From Bacilli bacterium (GTDB lineage: Bacteria; Bacillota_I; Bacilli_A; RFN20; CAG-288), in NCBI GenBank assembly GCA_022652945.1, contig JALCRV010000002.1:62001-126000 (forward strand): a stretch of 64,000 nucleotides of DNA. The letters are read 5' to 3'. Below the pieces are notes generated by a model that was given only the letters and a program-made list of their open reading frames with translations, did not search any database and was not told the origin of the DNA. Below, in pieces: positions 55,740 to 64,000 of this stretch (position 1 is its first letter; each line of letters opens with the position of its first letter). The position numbers and the translations under genes were made by a program.

Positions 55740-58178
55740 ATGAAAAGAGCGATTAAGGCTACTATGGATTCGACGGTTTCCGAAAGGGAAAAAAAGAACG
55801 CTGTTCTTTCTAAGGAGACCGCGGAAGAAGGAATGGTTTTGTTGACTAATGCTGGAGGCTTGCCTTTAGAGGAAAGGGAAATCTTCCTCTTCGGTGTCGG
55901 GGCGAGGCATACAGCCTTTGGCGGGACCGGAAGCGGGGAGAACCGTCCGCGTTATAAGGTTAATATCGAACAAGGCTTAATCAATAACGGCTTTACCGTT
56001 TTGAATAAAGAATATCTGGATGAGTACGATGCTTTGTATGAGGCTAGTTACCAAGCTTGGAAGAAACAGACGAAAGAAGCTTTGAAGAAAGTCAATAAAC
56101 TGGAGAGTCTGGATTATACTTCCTCCCATCCTTTCTTCCCTCCGGAGGGGAGAGATCTAAAAGAGGACGAACTGCCCTCTGGTCAAAAGTCGGCAGCGGT
56201 TTACATTCTGACTAGAAAAGCAGGGGAAGGCTGCGACCGACTGCTGGCTAAAGGTGATTACTTTATCACCGATGAAGAATTGGCTTTCTTGAAGAGATTA
56301 AAGGCATGCTTTTCAAAATTGATTTTGGTCTTGAATGTCGGAGCGGTCATGGATTTGTCTTTCTTAAAAGAAGTCCAGCCTTCCGCCGTCCTGCTTTTGA
56401 TGCAGGCGGGAATGGAGACCGGGAATGCCTTAGGTGAAGTCTTGGCGGGAAAGAAGACCCCGAGCGGAAAGCTTGCGGATACCTGGGGCGAAAAATATGA
56501 GGATTATCCTTCCAGCTCGACTTTCTCATATTTAAAAGGTGATCCGACTTACGAGGAATATAAGGAAGGCATCTTGGTCGGCTACCGTTTCTTTGATGCT
56601 GAACAGATTAAGCCTTTGTTCCCTTTTGGCTTCGGTCTCTCCTATGCCGACTTCCAACTGAATTACTCCGACATAAAACTTGAAGGCAGCTCGGTGACCG
56701 TTTCTTTCCAAGTCAGCAACACCTCCCAAAAATACGCTGGTAAAGAAGTCGTCCAAGTTTACCTTTCTTGTCCGGAAGGAAAACTAAAGAAAGAAGTAAA
56801 AAGCCTTGTCGGCTTTAAGAAAACTCCTTTGCTGACACCGGGAGAAAAAAGCGAACTTACGATTTCTTTCGACTTGAAAGATTCCGCTTCCTACGATGAA
56901 AAGAGTGCCTCCTATATCCTTGAAAAAGGTATTTATTATGTTTTGGCGGGGAATTCTTCCGCTTCGTTGACCCCTGTCTGTTCCTTGACTTTAAATGAAG
57001 ATATCATCACGGAAAAACTGATGAATATCTGCACGTTGAAATCGAAGCTTGAGGAGATTGAAATCCCGGTTTTGAAAAGAGAATTCAAAGTCTCTAAAGA
57101 TTTTGTCATCGATCCGCAGGCCTTTAAGACCAAAACGATCGATTACACCTCTGATTTACGCTTGGGCGGGGAAGAGGTGGAGAAGATCATCGCTAGGTTA
57201 AAAGATAAAGATTTGGCACATTTGGTAGTCGGCACTTCTTACCTTGGTGTTTCCCATCATACGGTCTTTGGAGCCGGTGGGTATACCACCTCCAAGTTCT
57301 ACTCTAAGGGCATCGATAATATGCCGATGTCAGATGGGCCCCAAGGGTTGAATGTCACCCCGGTTGCCAAAAAACAAAAGCAAAATTTCGTAAATACTCC
57401 AGCGCTTCCTGAGGCTTTAACCGGAGGGCTTTTAGGAAAGATCCTTAAGGAACCGAAAGTTGGTACGAAAGGCTGTTATTACCAATATATGACCGCTTGG
57501 CCTTGCGAGACCGAGGTCGCGCAGACTTGGAATGAAGAACTGATGGAAAACATCGGCCGGGCTACCGGGGAGGAGATGGAAGAAATCGGCTTGGTCTTCT
57601 GGCTGGCTCCCGCCATGAATATCCACCGCAATCCGCTCTGCGGCCGCAATTACGAATATTATTCCGAGGATCCTCTTCTCAGCGGCAAGACGGCCGCCTC
57701 GGTGACAAAAGGTGTGCAGTCCATTAAGGGAAAGTATGTGACTTTGAAGCACTTCGCCTGCAATAACCTAGAGACCAAGAGAAATAAATCCAATTCGATT
57801 CTTTCGGAAAGAGCCCTGAGGGAAATCTATTTGAAAGGCTTTGAGATTGGAGTTGAAGAAGGCGGAGCGAAAGGCATCATGTCTTCATATAACCTGATCA
57901 ACGGTGTCTATTCTCCGAATAATCATGATTTATTGACCAATGCTCTCCGTTACGAGTGGGGCTTTAAGGGCTTGGTCATGACCGACTGGTTTGCGACCGG
58001 ACACGATACGGCCTATTCCGGATTAGGGGTTTTGGCGGGCAACGATTTGATCATGCCCGGAATTCCTAAGGATGTGAAAGAGGTCGAAAAGGCTTTAAAG
58101 GAAAAGAAAATCACTAGGCAGGATTTGGAAATTTCCGCCCGAAGAATTATCGCTTTAGATTTAGAATCTTATCGTTGA
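55740..58178 (+). CDS. GH3-family beta-glucosidase-like enzyme with inverted domain order
   Basis: This cytoplasmic glycoside hydrolase (no signal peptide, 812 residues) has its domains in the reverse of the common GH3 order. The usual C-terminal alpha/beta sandwich comes first ('VLLTNAGGLPL', 'GGTGSGENRP', about 30-75), then a fibronectin-III-like domain ('KEVVQVYLSCPEGKL', about 338-400), then the TIM-barrel ('SDGPQGLNV', 'NIHRNPLCGRNYEYYSEDP', 'LKHFACNNLE'). The nucleophile Asp is in 'VMTDW' (about 749). Beta-glucosidases of this order are known from rumen bacteria such as Ruminococcus albus and Butyrivibrio. GAGAGGAA lies before the ATG. Likely substrate: plant beta-glucosides. Confidence 0.9.
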   Translation: MKRAIKATMDSTVSEREKKNAVLSKETAEEGMVLLTNAGGLPLEEREIFLFGVGARHTAFGGTGSGENRPRYKVNIEQGLINNGFTVLNKEYLDEYDALYEASYQAWKKQTKEALKKVNKLESLDYTSSHPFFPPEGRDLKEDELPSGQKSAAVYILTRKAGEGCDRLLAKGDYFITDEELAFLKRLKACFSKLILVLNVGAVMDLSFLKEVQPSAVLLLMQAGMETGNALGEVLAGKKTPSGKLADTWGEKYEDYPSSSTFSYLKGDPTYEEYKEGILVGYRFFDAEQIKPLFPFGFGLSYADFQLNYSDIKLEGSSVTVSFQVSNTSQKYAGKEVVQVYLSCPEGKLKKEVKSLVGFKKTPLLTPGEKSELTISFDLKDSASYDEKSASYILEKGIYYVLAGNSSASLTPVCSLTLNEDIITEKLMNICTLKSKLEEIEIPVLKREFKVSKDFVIDPQAFKTKTIDYTSDLRLGGEEVEKIIARLKDKDLAHLVVGTSYLGVSHHTVFGAGGYTTSKFYSKGIDNMPMSDGPQGLNVTPVAKKQKQNFVNTPALPEALTGGLLGKILKEPKVGTKGCYYQYMTAWPCETEVAQTWNEELMENIGRATGEEMEEIGLVFWLAPAMNIHRNPLCGRNYEYYSEDPLLSGKTAASVTKGVQSIKGKYVTLKHFACNNLETKRNKSNSILSERALREIYLKGFEIGVEEGGAKGIMSSYNLINGVYSPNNHDLLTNALRYEWGFKGLVMTDWFATGHDTAYSGLGVLAGNDLIMPGIPKDVKEVEKALKEKKITRQDLEISARRIIALDLESYR

Positions 58179-58199
58179 TCAGATCTTCTTGCAAGGCTC

Positions 58200-58227
58200 A
58201 AGTCCTCCTAAAGCGGGAGGACTTTTT
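58200..58227 (+). terminator. Terminator of the GH3 gene
   Basis: A perfect 9-bp stem AAGTCCTCC / GGAGGACTT has a 7-nt loop and ends in five T. Confidence 0.9.
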
Positions 58228-58257
58228 GAATTTTTGCGCTAAATCGCCATCTTTTTA

Positions 58258-58286
58258 TTAACACTTGCTAATCAGCCGTTTATAAT
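58258..58286 (+). promoter_or_regulatory. Promoter of the frameshifted ABC exporter gene
   Basis: TTAACA, a 17-nt spacer and a perfect TATAAT. Confidence 0.75.
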
Positions 58287-58309
58287 TAGTCTATCTGGAA
58301 AGAAAAAGC

Positions 58310-60129
58310 ATGAAAAAAGATAAAACTGATAAAGAGATGGCCCAGCCGACCAAAGGCTTGTTAAAGCGCTTCTTAAGTTACTACAAACCTCATAAGAAAT
58401 TGTTCTTCTTAGATATGCTAGCTTCCTTTTTAATTTCAGCCATCGGTCTTTCTTATCCGATTATCACGAGGACGATTTAAGAGACTACATCAAAGAAACC
58501 GGCAGCGATTTTACGATGATCTGGATTATGTCGGCGGTGGTCTTAGTCCTTTATATCCTGAGGATGTTTCTCCGCTTTTTCGTTCAGTATTACGGTCATA
58601 TGATGGGCACTTATATGCAAGCCCAGATGCGTTCAGATATGTTCTCCCATCTCGAGGAGTTGCCTTATTCTTACTACGATAATCACGAAACCGGAAAAAT
58701 CATGTCGCGGATGACGACGGATTTAGGCGATGTCTCCGAGTTGGCGCATCATGGACCGGAGAACTTCTTCATCTCTGGCTTTATGATCCTGGCGACTTTC
58801 ATTTATCTTTTGACGTTGAATGTTTACCTGACTTTGATTGTCTTCTCCATCGTTCCGCTGGTCTTCTTGATTACGATGAACCTGAGGAAAGGGATGGCTC
58901 ACGCTTTTATGGAATCAAGAAGATCGGTTGCCATCATTAATGCTTCCTTAGAGAATTCCTTGACGGGCATCAGGACCACTAAGGCTTTTACTAATGCTTC
59001 CAAAGAAGCGGAAAAATTTGAAAACTCAAACCAAACCTTCGTCAAAGCGAAAAAGCTCGCATATAAGGCCATGGCGAAGTTCCAGTCTTCAACTGCTTTC
59101 ATTACTGATTTATTCAATATTGTGGTGCTTCTGGCTGGTGCTTTATTTATGGCGCAGGGTGTTTTTTCTTACGATGTTCTGACCGCCTTTATTGTCTCCA
59201 TCAACTTATTTATTTCTCCCTTGACCACTTTGATTAACTTCACCGAGCAATTTGAAGACGGGGTGACCGGCTTTAAACGTTTCGCCTTTATCATGGATGA
59301 GCCGGCGGAGAAAGACCCTTCGGATGCGATTGATCTGCCATCTATCCAAGGGAAGATTCAGTTCAAGGATGTCTCCTTTCATTACCGTCCGGATCGGTCG
59401 ATTCTGAAGCATATCGATCTTTTGGTCGCTCCCGGGGAGAAACTTGCCTTGGTCGGTCCTTCCGGTGGTGGGAAAACGACCATTTGTCACCTGATTCCGC
59501 GCTTCTATCCAGCGGATGAAGGAGAGATTACGATTGATGACCACGATATCCGTCTGATCAAAATGGCTTCATTAAGAAAAAATATAGGCATTGTTCAACA
59601 GGATGTCTTTATCTTCGATGGGACCATCGAAGAAAATATCCTTTATGGGAGATTGACTGCCACCAGAGAAGAAGTAATTGAAGCCGCAAAGAAAGCTCGT
59701 TTATATGATTACATCCTTTCTTTGCCCGAAGGTCTGCTGACTCAAGTCGGAGAAAGGGGAGTCAAGCTTTCCGGTGGCCAGAAGCAAAGAATTTCTATCG
59801 CGCGTATTTTCTTAAAGAATCCTTCGATTCTGATTCTTGATGAGGCCACTTCCGCTTTGGATAATGTCACGGAGCTTTTGATTCAGGAAGCCTTGGATGA
59901 GCTCTGCAAGGGGAGGACCACAATCGTGGTCGCCCACCGTCTCTCGACCGTGAAGACCGCTAACCGCATCGCGGTGGTCGATCAAGGCGAAATTAAAGAA
60001 ATCGGCACGCATGATGAACTGATGAATAAAGAGAACGGGATTTATAAGGAACTTTATGAACTGCAATTTCGCTCGAATAGTTCCGTCTCCGATCTTTTCA
60101 ATGTCGACGCCAAGATAAAAATGGCTTAA
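58310..60129 (+). pseudogene. ABC exporter half-transporter (LmrA/MsbA-like), interrupted by a frameshift
   Basis: Reading from the ATG at 58310 gives a good exporter N-terminus (KRFLSYYKPHKKLFFLDML...YPIITRTI), which stops at a TAA at 58478. The next frame continues directly: with one extra T in 'ATTTAAG' the reading becomes ITRTILRDYIKETG and joins the ORF at 58516. The rest is intact: six-helix domain, Walker A GPSGGGKTT (about 315 of the 537-residue ORF), signature LSGGQ, Walker B ILILDEATSALD and switch His AHRLST. Unlike the exporter at 12-15 kb it keeps all consensus residues, so it should be a homodimer. A one-base loss in a T run could be a real mutation or an assembly error. Confidence 0.8.
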
Positions 60130-60154
60130 CAGAACTTGATTCCTGATAAGAAAT

Positions 60155-60186
60155 AAGTGACTTTTCTAAGGGAGTCATTTAGTTTT
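60155..60186 (+). terminator. Candidate terminator after the frameshifted ABC gene
   Basis: AAGTGACT pairs with AGTCATTT (one G-T pair) over a 10-nt loop, with only AGTTTTG downstream. Confidence 0.4.
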
Positions 60187-60265
60187 GACATATAAGATAA
60201 TGCGCAAAAAAAATACGCGAGATAAATCTAACCGCTGAAAACAGTTCTAATTTCGCTTCCTGGTT

Positions 60266-60294
60266 TTGACAGTCGGTGAGAAATGCCATATTAA
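60266..60294 (+). promoter_or_regulatory. Promoter of the membrane-protein gene
   Basis: A perfect TTGACA, a 17-nt spacer and TATTAA. A second TATAAT lies at 60324-60329. Confidence 0.65.
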
Positions 60295-60353
60295 GAAAAT
60301 TATTACTTTTATTTTTAAAATAGTATAATTTGTATCGGGAGGTTATTAACCTT

Positions 60354-60923
60354 ATGTCAAAAAATCTGTCTACTCGTAAGTTAATTGCGGCTGGTTTGTT
60401 GGGCGCTGGTTTTATTTCCTATCTGATCTTTACCTTTACGATGACCGCTAAACAAGGCTACATTCCTTTACTCTGGGTTGTATTGGCTTTCATCTTTATT
60501 TTCGGACTTGGCTTTTTCTTGGGGATGTTAGGCGATAAGTTCTCCGCCTTATCCAAGAACTCCTTGATCACCTTAGTCATCGGAAATATCGTCATCAGCT
60601 TAGTTCAGGATCCTTCGCAGTTAAGCCAACTCAGTTCCAATAATCCTGCCTATGTCAATGCTCAGAAATTATTCGCTGGGATCGCGGGCCTCTGCTGCCT
60701 TCTAGTTATCGTAGCCTTCGTCTTGGCTTATTCTTTGCCGGCTGTCGGAGCCATCATTAAGAAAATCGCTTTGATCGGGCTTATCGTTATTGCGGTTCTT
60801 TATTTAGCTTCCGGCATCTGCGATTTCTGGGCTGGTGAATATTGGTGGACATTCTTCGGGCTTTTCACCGCCGCCTTAGTTTATTTAGGCTTCTACTTCG
60901 CCATTCCGGAATACGACAAATAA
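60354..60923 (+). CDS. Small polytopic membrane protein of unknown function
   Basis: I start at the ATG at 60354, with GGGAGG 11 nt upstream; the ORF-track TTG lies 8 codons earlier. The 189 residues form about five hydrophobic helices (roughly 9-30, 38-62, 70-88, 105-133, 137-185) with short polar loops, including one with repeated Ser/Gln/Asn (about 92-107). There is no motif that I recognise as a transporter or enzyme. It is monocistronic, with its own promoter and a strong terminator, and its codon use is like the neighbours. Perhaps a lineage-specific membrane protein. Confidence 0.7.
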   Translation: MSKNLSTRKLIAAGLLGAGFISYLIFTFTMTAKQGYIPLLWVVLAFIFIFGLGFFLGMLGDKFSALSKNSLITLVIGNIVISLVQDPSQLSQLSSNNPAYVNAQKLFAGIAGLCCLLVIVAFVLAYSLPAVGAIIKKIALIGLIVIAVLYLASGICDFWAGEYWWTFFGLFTAALVYLGFYFAIPEYDK

Positions 60924-60945
60924 CCTTAGACTAAACTAATTATTC

Positions 60946-60972
60946 ACGAGCGGGGAAACCCGCTCGTTTTTC
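60946..60972 (+). terminator. Terminator of the membrane-protein gene
   Basis: A perfect 9-bp stem ACGAGCGGG / CCCGCTCGT has a GAAA loop and a following T run. Confidence 0.92.
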
Positions 60973-61012
60973 TTTTCGTGATAAAAAGAGAGAAAAGTCT
61001 TCGAAATTACGT

Positions 61013-61041
61013 TTTACTGATTACTTAATATTGTCTATAAT
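61013..61041 (+). promoter_or_regulatory. Promoter of the 459-residue unknown gene
   Basis: TTTACT, a 17-nt spacer and a perfect TATAAT. Confidence 0.7.
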
Positions 61042-61074
61042 AGAAATATTAAATTATCGAGGAGGAAAAGAGCG

Positions 61075-62454
61075 ATGGTTAAGGCGTTTTATAACCTTAA
61101 GACACTTCATGAGTTGGCCAAGAGCATGACCGAGACATATAACGCCTTAAATGAAAGAAGGGGTCAGAGCGCTCTTTCATATAAAGACAAACTAGTTTTT
61201 GAAATCTTTTCCTTCGGCTTGCCTTTGCTCGATGATTACTTTAACGATAACCTTTTTTCCATTGTCAATTACCTTCGCTTCCGTTCGATTTTGGAAGCTG
61301 GATCCTTGATGTCCTTAGGGGAAGAGAAAGACTTTAAGGAAATCAATCTGCCTTTATTCGAAGATCAATTCAATATCATCAATTACCGGACTTATTTTAC
61401 CTTTACTCCTGACTTTGTCTCGCTCCACGACTTGAAGAATATTGAGTTGGTCTCGAAAGAGAAGATGGCGGAAGCCTTGAAGGCTGATGTCGATCATTCA
61501 CATAACCTGACTTCCGATAAGCTGACTGAGAAGAAGATGCCGATGCTTTTGGGAAGGGATCTTTCCGAGTCGGTCAGGACTTATTTAGGCTATATTTTCC
61601 AAGGCATTTATCTCCGCTCCGGTGAAATGATCCATCTGATTGATTACCGTGATCTAGATGATAAATACGCCATTGCTTTCTTTAACGATATCACCAGGAT
61701 GCTGATGAAAATCACCTCCGAGTATTCCTTCCCTTTGACTGGCAAGAAAGCGAAGATTGAGAAGAAACAAGTCGTCTCGTTGATCAATGCTTACGAAGAT
61801 GAGAAGGCGGCTTATTCCGCCTTGGTGAAAAAGCTCGATTCTCGTTTCCCGTCATCTTTTATCGCCGCCGCCTTTAAGAGGCTTGGCCAGATTGAAGGAT
61901 CTTTTGAAAATGTCCTCGCCAAAGGACGTTACTGGGAAGAAAACACCTTATACAAAATCCTGATTGAATTTTTAGCTAACGTCGATTCGGTCGCCTCTTC
62001 GCCTTCCAGCCTGATTTCCTTTAACTTCGGTGAAGAGATGAATAAACTGGGTGAGGAAGAAAGAGAACTTAAGTTCGTCTCGATGAGAAGGAATCTCATC
62101 ACCCCTAACCTCCTATGGCAACATTCTTCCTTACGTCAGATCGTCTATAGCTACCTAGATTCACTTAGACCGGTAAGCCAGACCTATTTCGGGCTGAAGC
62201 AGCCGGACTACCTGAAACTTAAATATTATGAGGCGCAGGCCTCTACCCACGGAAACGGATATCTTTTCTACGCCTCTATGCGCTATTTCGCTTTTGATAA
62301 AGAATTGGTCATGCTCCTTGATGAAATGATTAAAGAACTTGTCGATAAGATCCGCCTGACCTTTAAAGACACCCTTGATTTAACTGTTGAAGAAGAAGCC
62401 ATCCGTTCCTGCTTAGGAAAGAAAGAGACCGTTCTACTTAGTTTTGATAAGTGA
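61075..62454 (+). CDS. Large protein of unknown function (459 residues)
   Basis: I do not recognise a family. The protein has no signal peptide or membrane helix and is predicted to be mostly helical and cytoplasmic. Charged segments include 'KLTEKKMPMLLGRDLS' (about 168) and 'KKAKIEKKQVV' (about 222). A segment 'LRFRSILEAGSLM' (about 67-79) recalls the 'RslxEa' helix of some HEPN-like or DUF5677-type proteins, but I would not assign it. AGGAGG lies 9 nt before the ATG, and a good promoter precedes it. Its end overlaps the sirtuin gene by 21 nt tail-to-tail. Confidence 0.65.
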   Translation: MVKAFYNLKTLHELAKSMTETYNALNERRGQSALSYKDKLVFEIFSFGLPLLDDYFNDNLFSIVNYLRFRSILEAGSLMSLGEEKDFKEINLPLFEDQFNIINYRTYFTFTPDFVSLHDLKNIELVSKEKMAEALKADVDHSHNLTSDKLTEKKMPMLLGRDLSESVRTYLGYIFQGIYLRSGEMIHLIDYRDLDDKYAIAFFNDITRMLMKITSEYSFPLTGKKAKIEKKQVVSLINAYEDEKAAYSALVKKLDSRFPSSFIAAAFKRLGQIEGSFENVLAKGRYWEENTLYKILIEFLANVDSVASSPSSLISFNFGEEMNKLGEEERELKFVSMRRNLITPNLLWQHSSLRQIVYSYLDSLRPVSQTYFGLKQPDYLKLKYYEAQASTHGNGYLFYASMRYFAFDKELVMLLDEMIKELVDKIRLTFKDTLDLTVEEEAIRSCLGKKETVLLSFDK

Positions 62455-63156
62455 GAAAACCTCACCTATTTTCGCATCGATATAGAAATAATCCCTTAGG
62501 GGATTGTCATTAAGGTTGATGAAGACTTTTCTTTGGCCTTGGTAAAAATCGATAAAGGAAGCCGCCGGGTAGACCTTTAAAGACGTGCCACCGACGATTA
62601 AAAGGTCAGCTTGCTTTAAGGCTAAGATGGTCTTGTTGATCACTTCTTCATCTAAAGCCTCTCCGTACAAGACTACTTCCGGTTTGACCAGCCCTCCGCA
62701 GTCATCACAGTGGGGTACTCCCTCCGCCTCTTTAACGTATTTTGCTGAAAAGGATTTTCCGCAACTGAGACAACGGTTTTTATAAATCGTTCCGTGCAAT
62801 TCGAGGACTTTACTGGATCCCGCCATTTGATGGAGGCCATCGATATTCTGGGTGACGATGGTGATATCCTTGCCATGCTTTTCCAATTCCGCCAACTTCC
62901 GGTGGCAGGCATTAGGTTTGGCATCCAAGTACATCATCTTATTTTTGTAGAAGTCGTAAAAGCCGTCGGGATCTTGGAAGAAATATTCGTGGGAGACGAT
63001 CTCCTCGGCGGAGAGGTTGTTCGTATAAAGACCCGTGGCAGAGCGGAAATCCGGGATGCCGGATTCGGTGGAGACTCCAGCCCCGCCGAAGAACACGATA
63101 TGCTTGGCCTCATCGATCCATTTTTGGAGTTGTTCGATCTTTTCTTTATTTAACAT
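62434..63156 (-). CDS. Sir2-family NAD-dependent protein deacylase
   Basis: The sirtuin removes acyl groups from lysine using NAD+. The 240 residues show the NAD-binding 'GAGVSTESGIPDFRS' (about 25-39), the catalytic His in 'TQNIDGLHQMAG' (about 102-113) and 'LELHG', and a zinc ribbon with CLSC and CDDC (about 130-155). The Rossmann C-terminal part carries 'VGGTSLKVYPAASF' (about 188-201). It resembles CobB-type short sirtuins. AAGGAGA lies 7 nt before the ATG. The 3' end overlaps the unknown gene by 21 nt on the other strand. Confidence 0.93.
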   Translation of the reverse strand: MLNKEKIEQLQKWIDEAKHIVFFGGAGVSTESGIPDFRSATGLYTNNLSAEEIVSHEYFFQDPDGFYDFYKNKMMYLDAKPNACHRKLAELEKHGKDITIVTQNIDGLHQMAGSSKVLELHGTIYKNRCLSCGKSFSAKYVKEAEGVPHCDDCGGLVKPEVVLYGEALDEEVINKTILALKQADLLIVGGTSLKVYPAASFIDFYQGQRKVFINLNDNPLRDYFYIDAKIGEVFSLIKTK

Positions 63157-63264
63157 AAGATGTCTCCTTTATTTCCTTTTAGTATAGACCTTAGGTCGAC
63201 TGATTAACCAAAGCCACGGACAAAAAACGCCATCTGTGGTATTATTTTCCTTAAGGTAACAAGC

Positions 63265-64000
63265 ATGATTCAAAAACTAGGCGAATCCGATGTCGAAAAA
63301 ATATTCGAATATATCTCCCCTGATCCGGAGATGACTCTTTTTATCCGTGGTGATATTGAACAGCTGGGGATTAATAACCCCAATGTCCAAATGTATGCTT
63401 CCTTCCTTTCTGATGGGAGCTGGGATTTTCTCGTCCTAAAATATCGGAACACGATGTTCCAAGTCTATTCTCCTAAAACGTCTTACGATGTCGCTGAAAT
63501 GGCTTCTTTCTTAAAGGCTGAGAAGCTCACTTCTATCGCCGGGAAGAAAGAACTGGTAAGTCCACTGGCTTCGTTTTTCCCCGACCTTGTTTTTGAGGAT
63601 ACTTTTATGGCCAGATGCGATAAACCAGATGACTCTTTCTTAACTCCTTTAGGCCCGGAAGCGGAGATCAGAAGACTCGGGCCTGCGGACCTTGATGACT
63701 ATCTCGCCATGCGGGCATCGATTGAAGAATTCGCGGCGTTTGCTTCTTCTGACCCGGCAGAATTGGCTAGGGAAAAGAAGACTACTCTCGAGCATCTCAA
63801 GGCCGGGGATCTTATCGTCGGCGTTTTTGTGCTTGGCAAACTGGTTGGAGTGGCCGGAACGACCGCTTCTCACCAGGAGTCAGCTATGGTCGTCAGCGTT
63901 TGCACCAAAGTCGGATTCCGAAACAAGGGTTACGCTTCCTATGCGGTCACCTCTTTATGTCGAGAGGCCTTTAAGACGGGAAAGAAATACCTTTGTTTGT
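63265..64000 (+). CDS. GNAT-family N-acetyltransferase, C-terminus cut by window edge
   Basis: This gene is not in the ORF track because it runs past the window. I read 245 codons from the ATG at 63265, with AAGGT 7 nt upstream. The C-terminal half has the GNAT core: 'GKLVGVAGTTA' (beta strands 2-4) and 'SVCTKVGFRNKGYASYAV', with the R/Q-x-x-G-x-G/A acetyl-CoA loop (RNKGYA, about 224). The N-terminal 130 residues are a separate, unfamiliar acidic/aromatic domain, so it may be a two-domain acetyltransferase. The acceptor is unknown. The C-terminus is missing. Confidence 0.8.
   Translation, partial: MIQKLGESDVEKIFEYISPDPEMTLFIRGDIEQLGINNPNVQMYASFLSDGSWDFLVLKYRNTMFQVYSPKTSYDVAEMASFLKAEKLTSIAGKKELVSPLASFFPDLVFEDTFMARCDKPDDSFLTPLGPEAEIRRLGPADLDDYLAMRASIEEFAAFASSDPAELAREKKTTLEHLKAGDLIVGVFVLGKLVGVAGTTASHQESAMVVSVCTKVGFRNKGYASYAVTSLCREAFKTGKKYLCL

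Noticed and set aside
1-64000. Mycoplasma-type genetic code (TGA = Trp)
   Set aside because: Several genes end cleanly at TGA in overlaps such as ATGA (comEA/comEC, fmt/ECF-S, holA/glycerate kinase), so TGA is a stop codon here.
1-64000. Mobile elements, prophage, CRISPR array
   Set aside because: I saw no transposase or integrase frames, no terminal inverted repeats with direct repeats, and no regularly spaced repeat array.

Overview
The window reads as chromosomal DNA of an anaerobic, low-to-moderate GC Firmicute of the Bacilli/Erysipelotrichia type, probably an uncultured gut lineage. Supporting signs are the hrcA-grpE-dnaK-dnaJ order behind a CIRCE element, a CcpA-type cre box, a RNase J-type protein, comEA-comEC, an ECF S component, holA beside rpsT, an oxygen-sensitive-looking 2-hydroxyacyl-CoA-dehydratase-activase (double-cubane type) system, and no respiratory genes. 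Many genes stop at TGA (comEA, fmt, holA, glycerate kinase), so the genetic code is table 11 and not the mycoplasma code. I see no phage, insertion sequence, integrase or CRISPR array.

Layout. 1-4.8 kb: end of an M32 carboxypeptidase, greA, the DNA-uptake pair comEA-comEC, and tRNA-Asn/tRNA-Glu. 4.9-9.1 kb: two tandem paralogous lipoproteins, a uracil permease behind an attenuator-like leader, and an orphan FakA middle domain. 9.1-19.1 kb: an epimerase, a cre-controlled GPH sugar symporter, a heterodimeric ABC exporter facing a MarR regulator, a DODA-type dioxygenase, a Nudix hydrolase and an MFS carrier. 19.2-27.3 kb: mostly housekeeping genes (fmt, ECF-S, cyclophilin, ABC-2 exporter, holA, glycerate kinase, rpsT, deoC). 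27.4-36.2 kb: an SGNH hydrolase, a Sel1-repeat protein, a RNase J paralogue with altered metal ligands, degV, rdgB and purA-purB. 36.6-40.8 kb: a two-gene double-cubane/BcrAD-type activase system. 40.9-42.7 kb: an unknown protein and a tandem HD protein.

42.8-49.4 kb is the most distinctive accessory block. A SorC-family regulator diverges from a five-gene operon: an APH-fold kinase, a duplicated class II aldolase, a GlpA-like FAD dehydrogenase with a BON-like N-terminus and a [2Fe-2S] C-terminus, an NAD/FAD oxidoreductase and a DUF1667 protein. A perfect 8+8 palindrome sits between the divergent genes. I read it as a substrate-inducible phosphorylation / oxidation / aldol-cleavage pathway for an unidentified polyol or sugar.

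49.5-64 kb: a lipoprotein, tRNA-Asp/tRNA-Phe, a candidate mini-ORF with a sequestered ribosome site, the heat-shock operon, a GH3 beta-glucosidase with inverted domain order, a frameshifted ABC exporter, a membrane protein, an unrecognised 459-residue protein, a sirtuin and a truncated GNAT protein.

Regulation seen directly includes CIRCE, one perfect cre, the SorC palindrome, several rho-independent terminators (one inside the dnaK-dnaJ gap) and at least three genes whose -10 box lies so close to the ATG that the mRNA should be leaderless.
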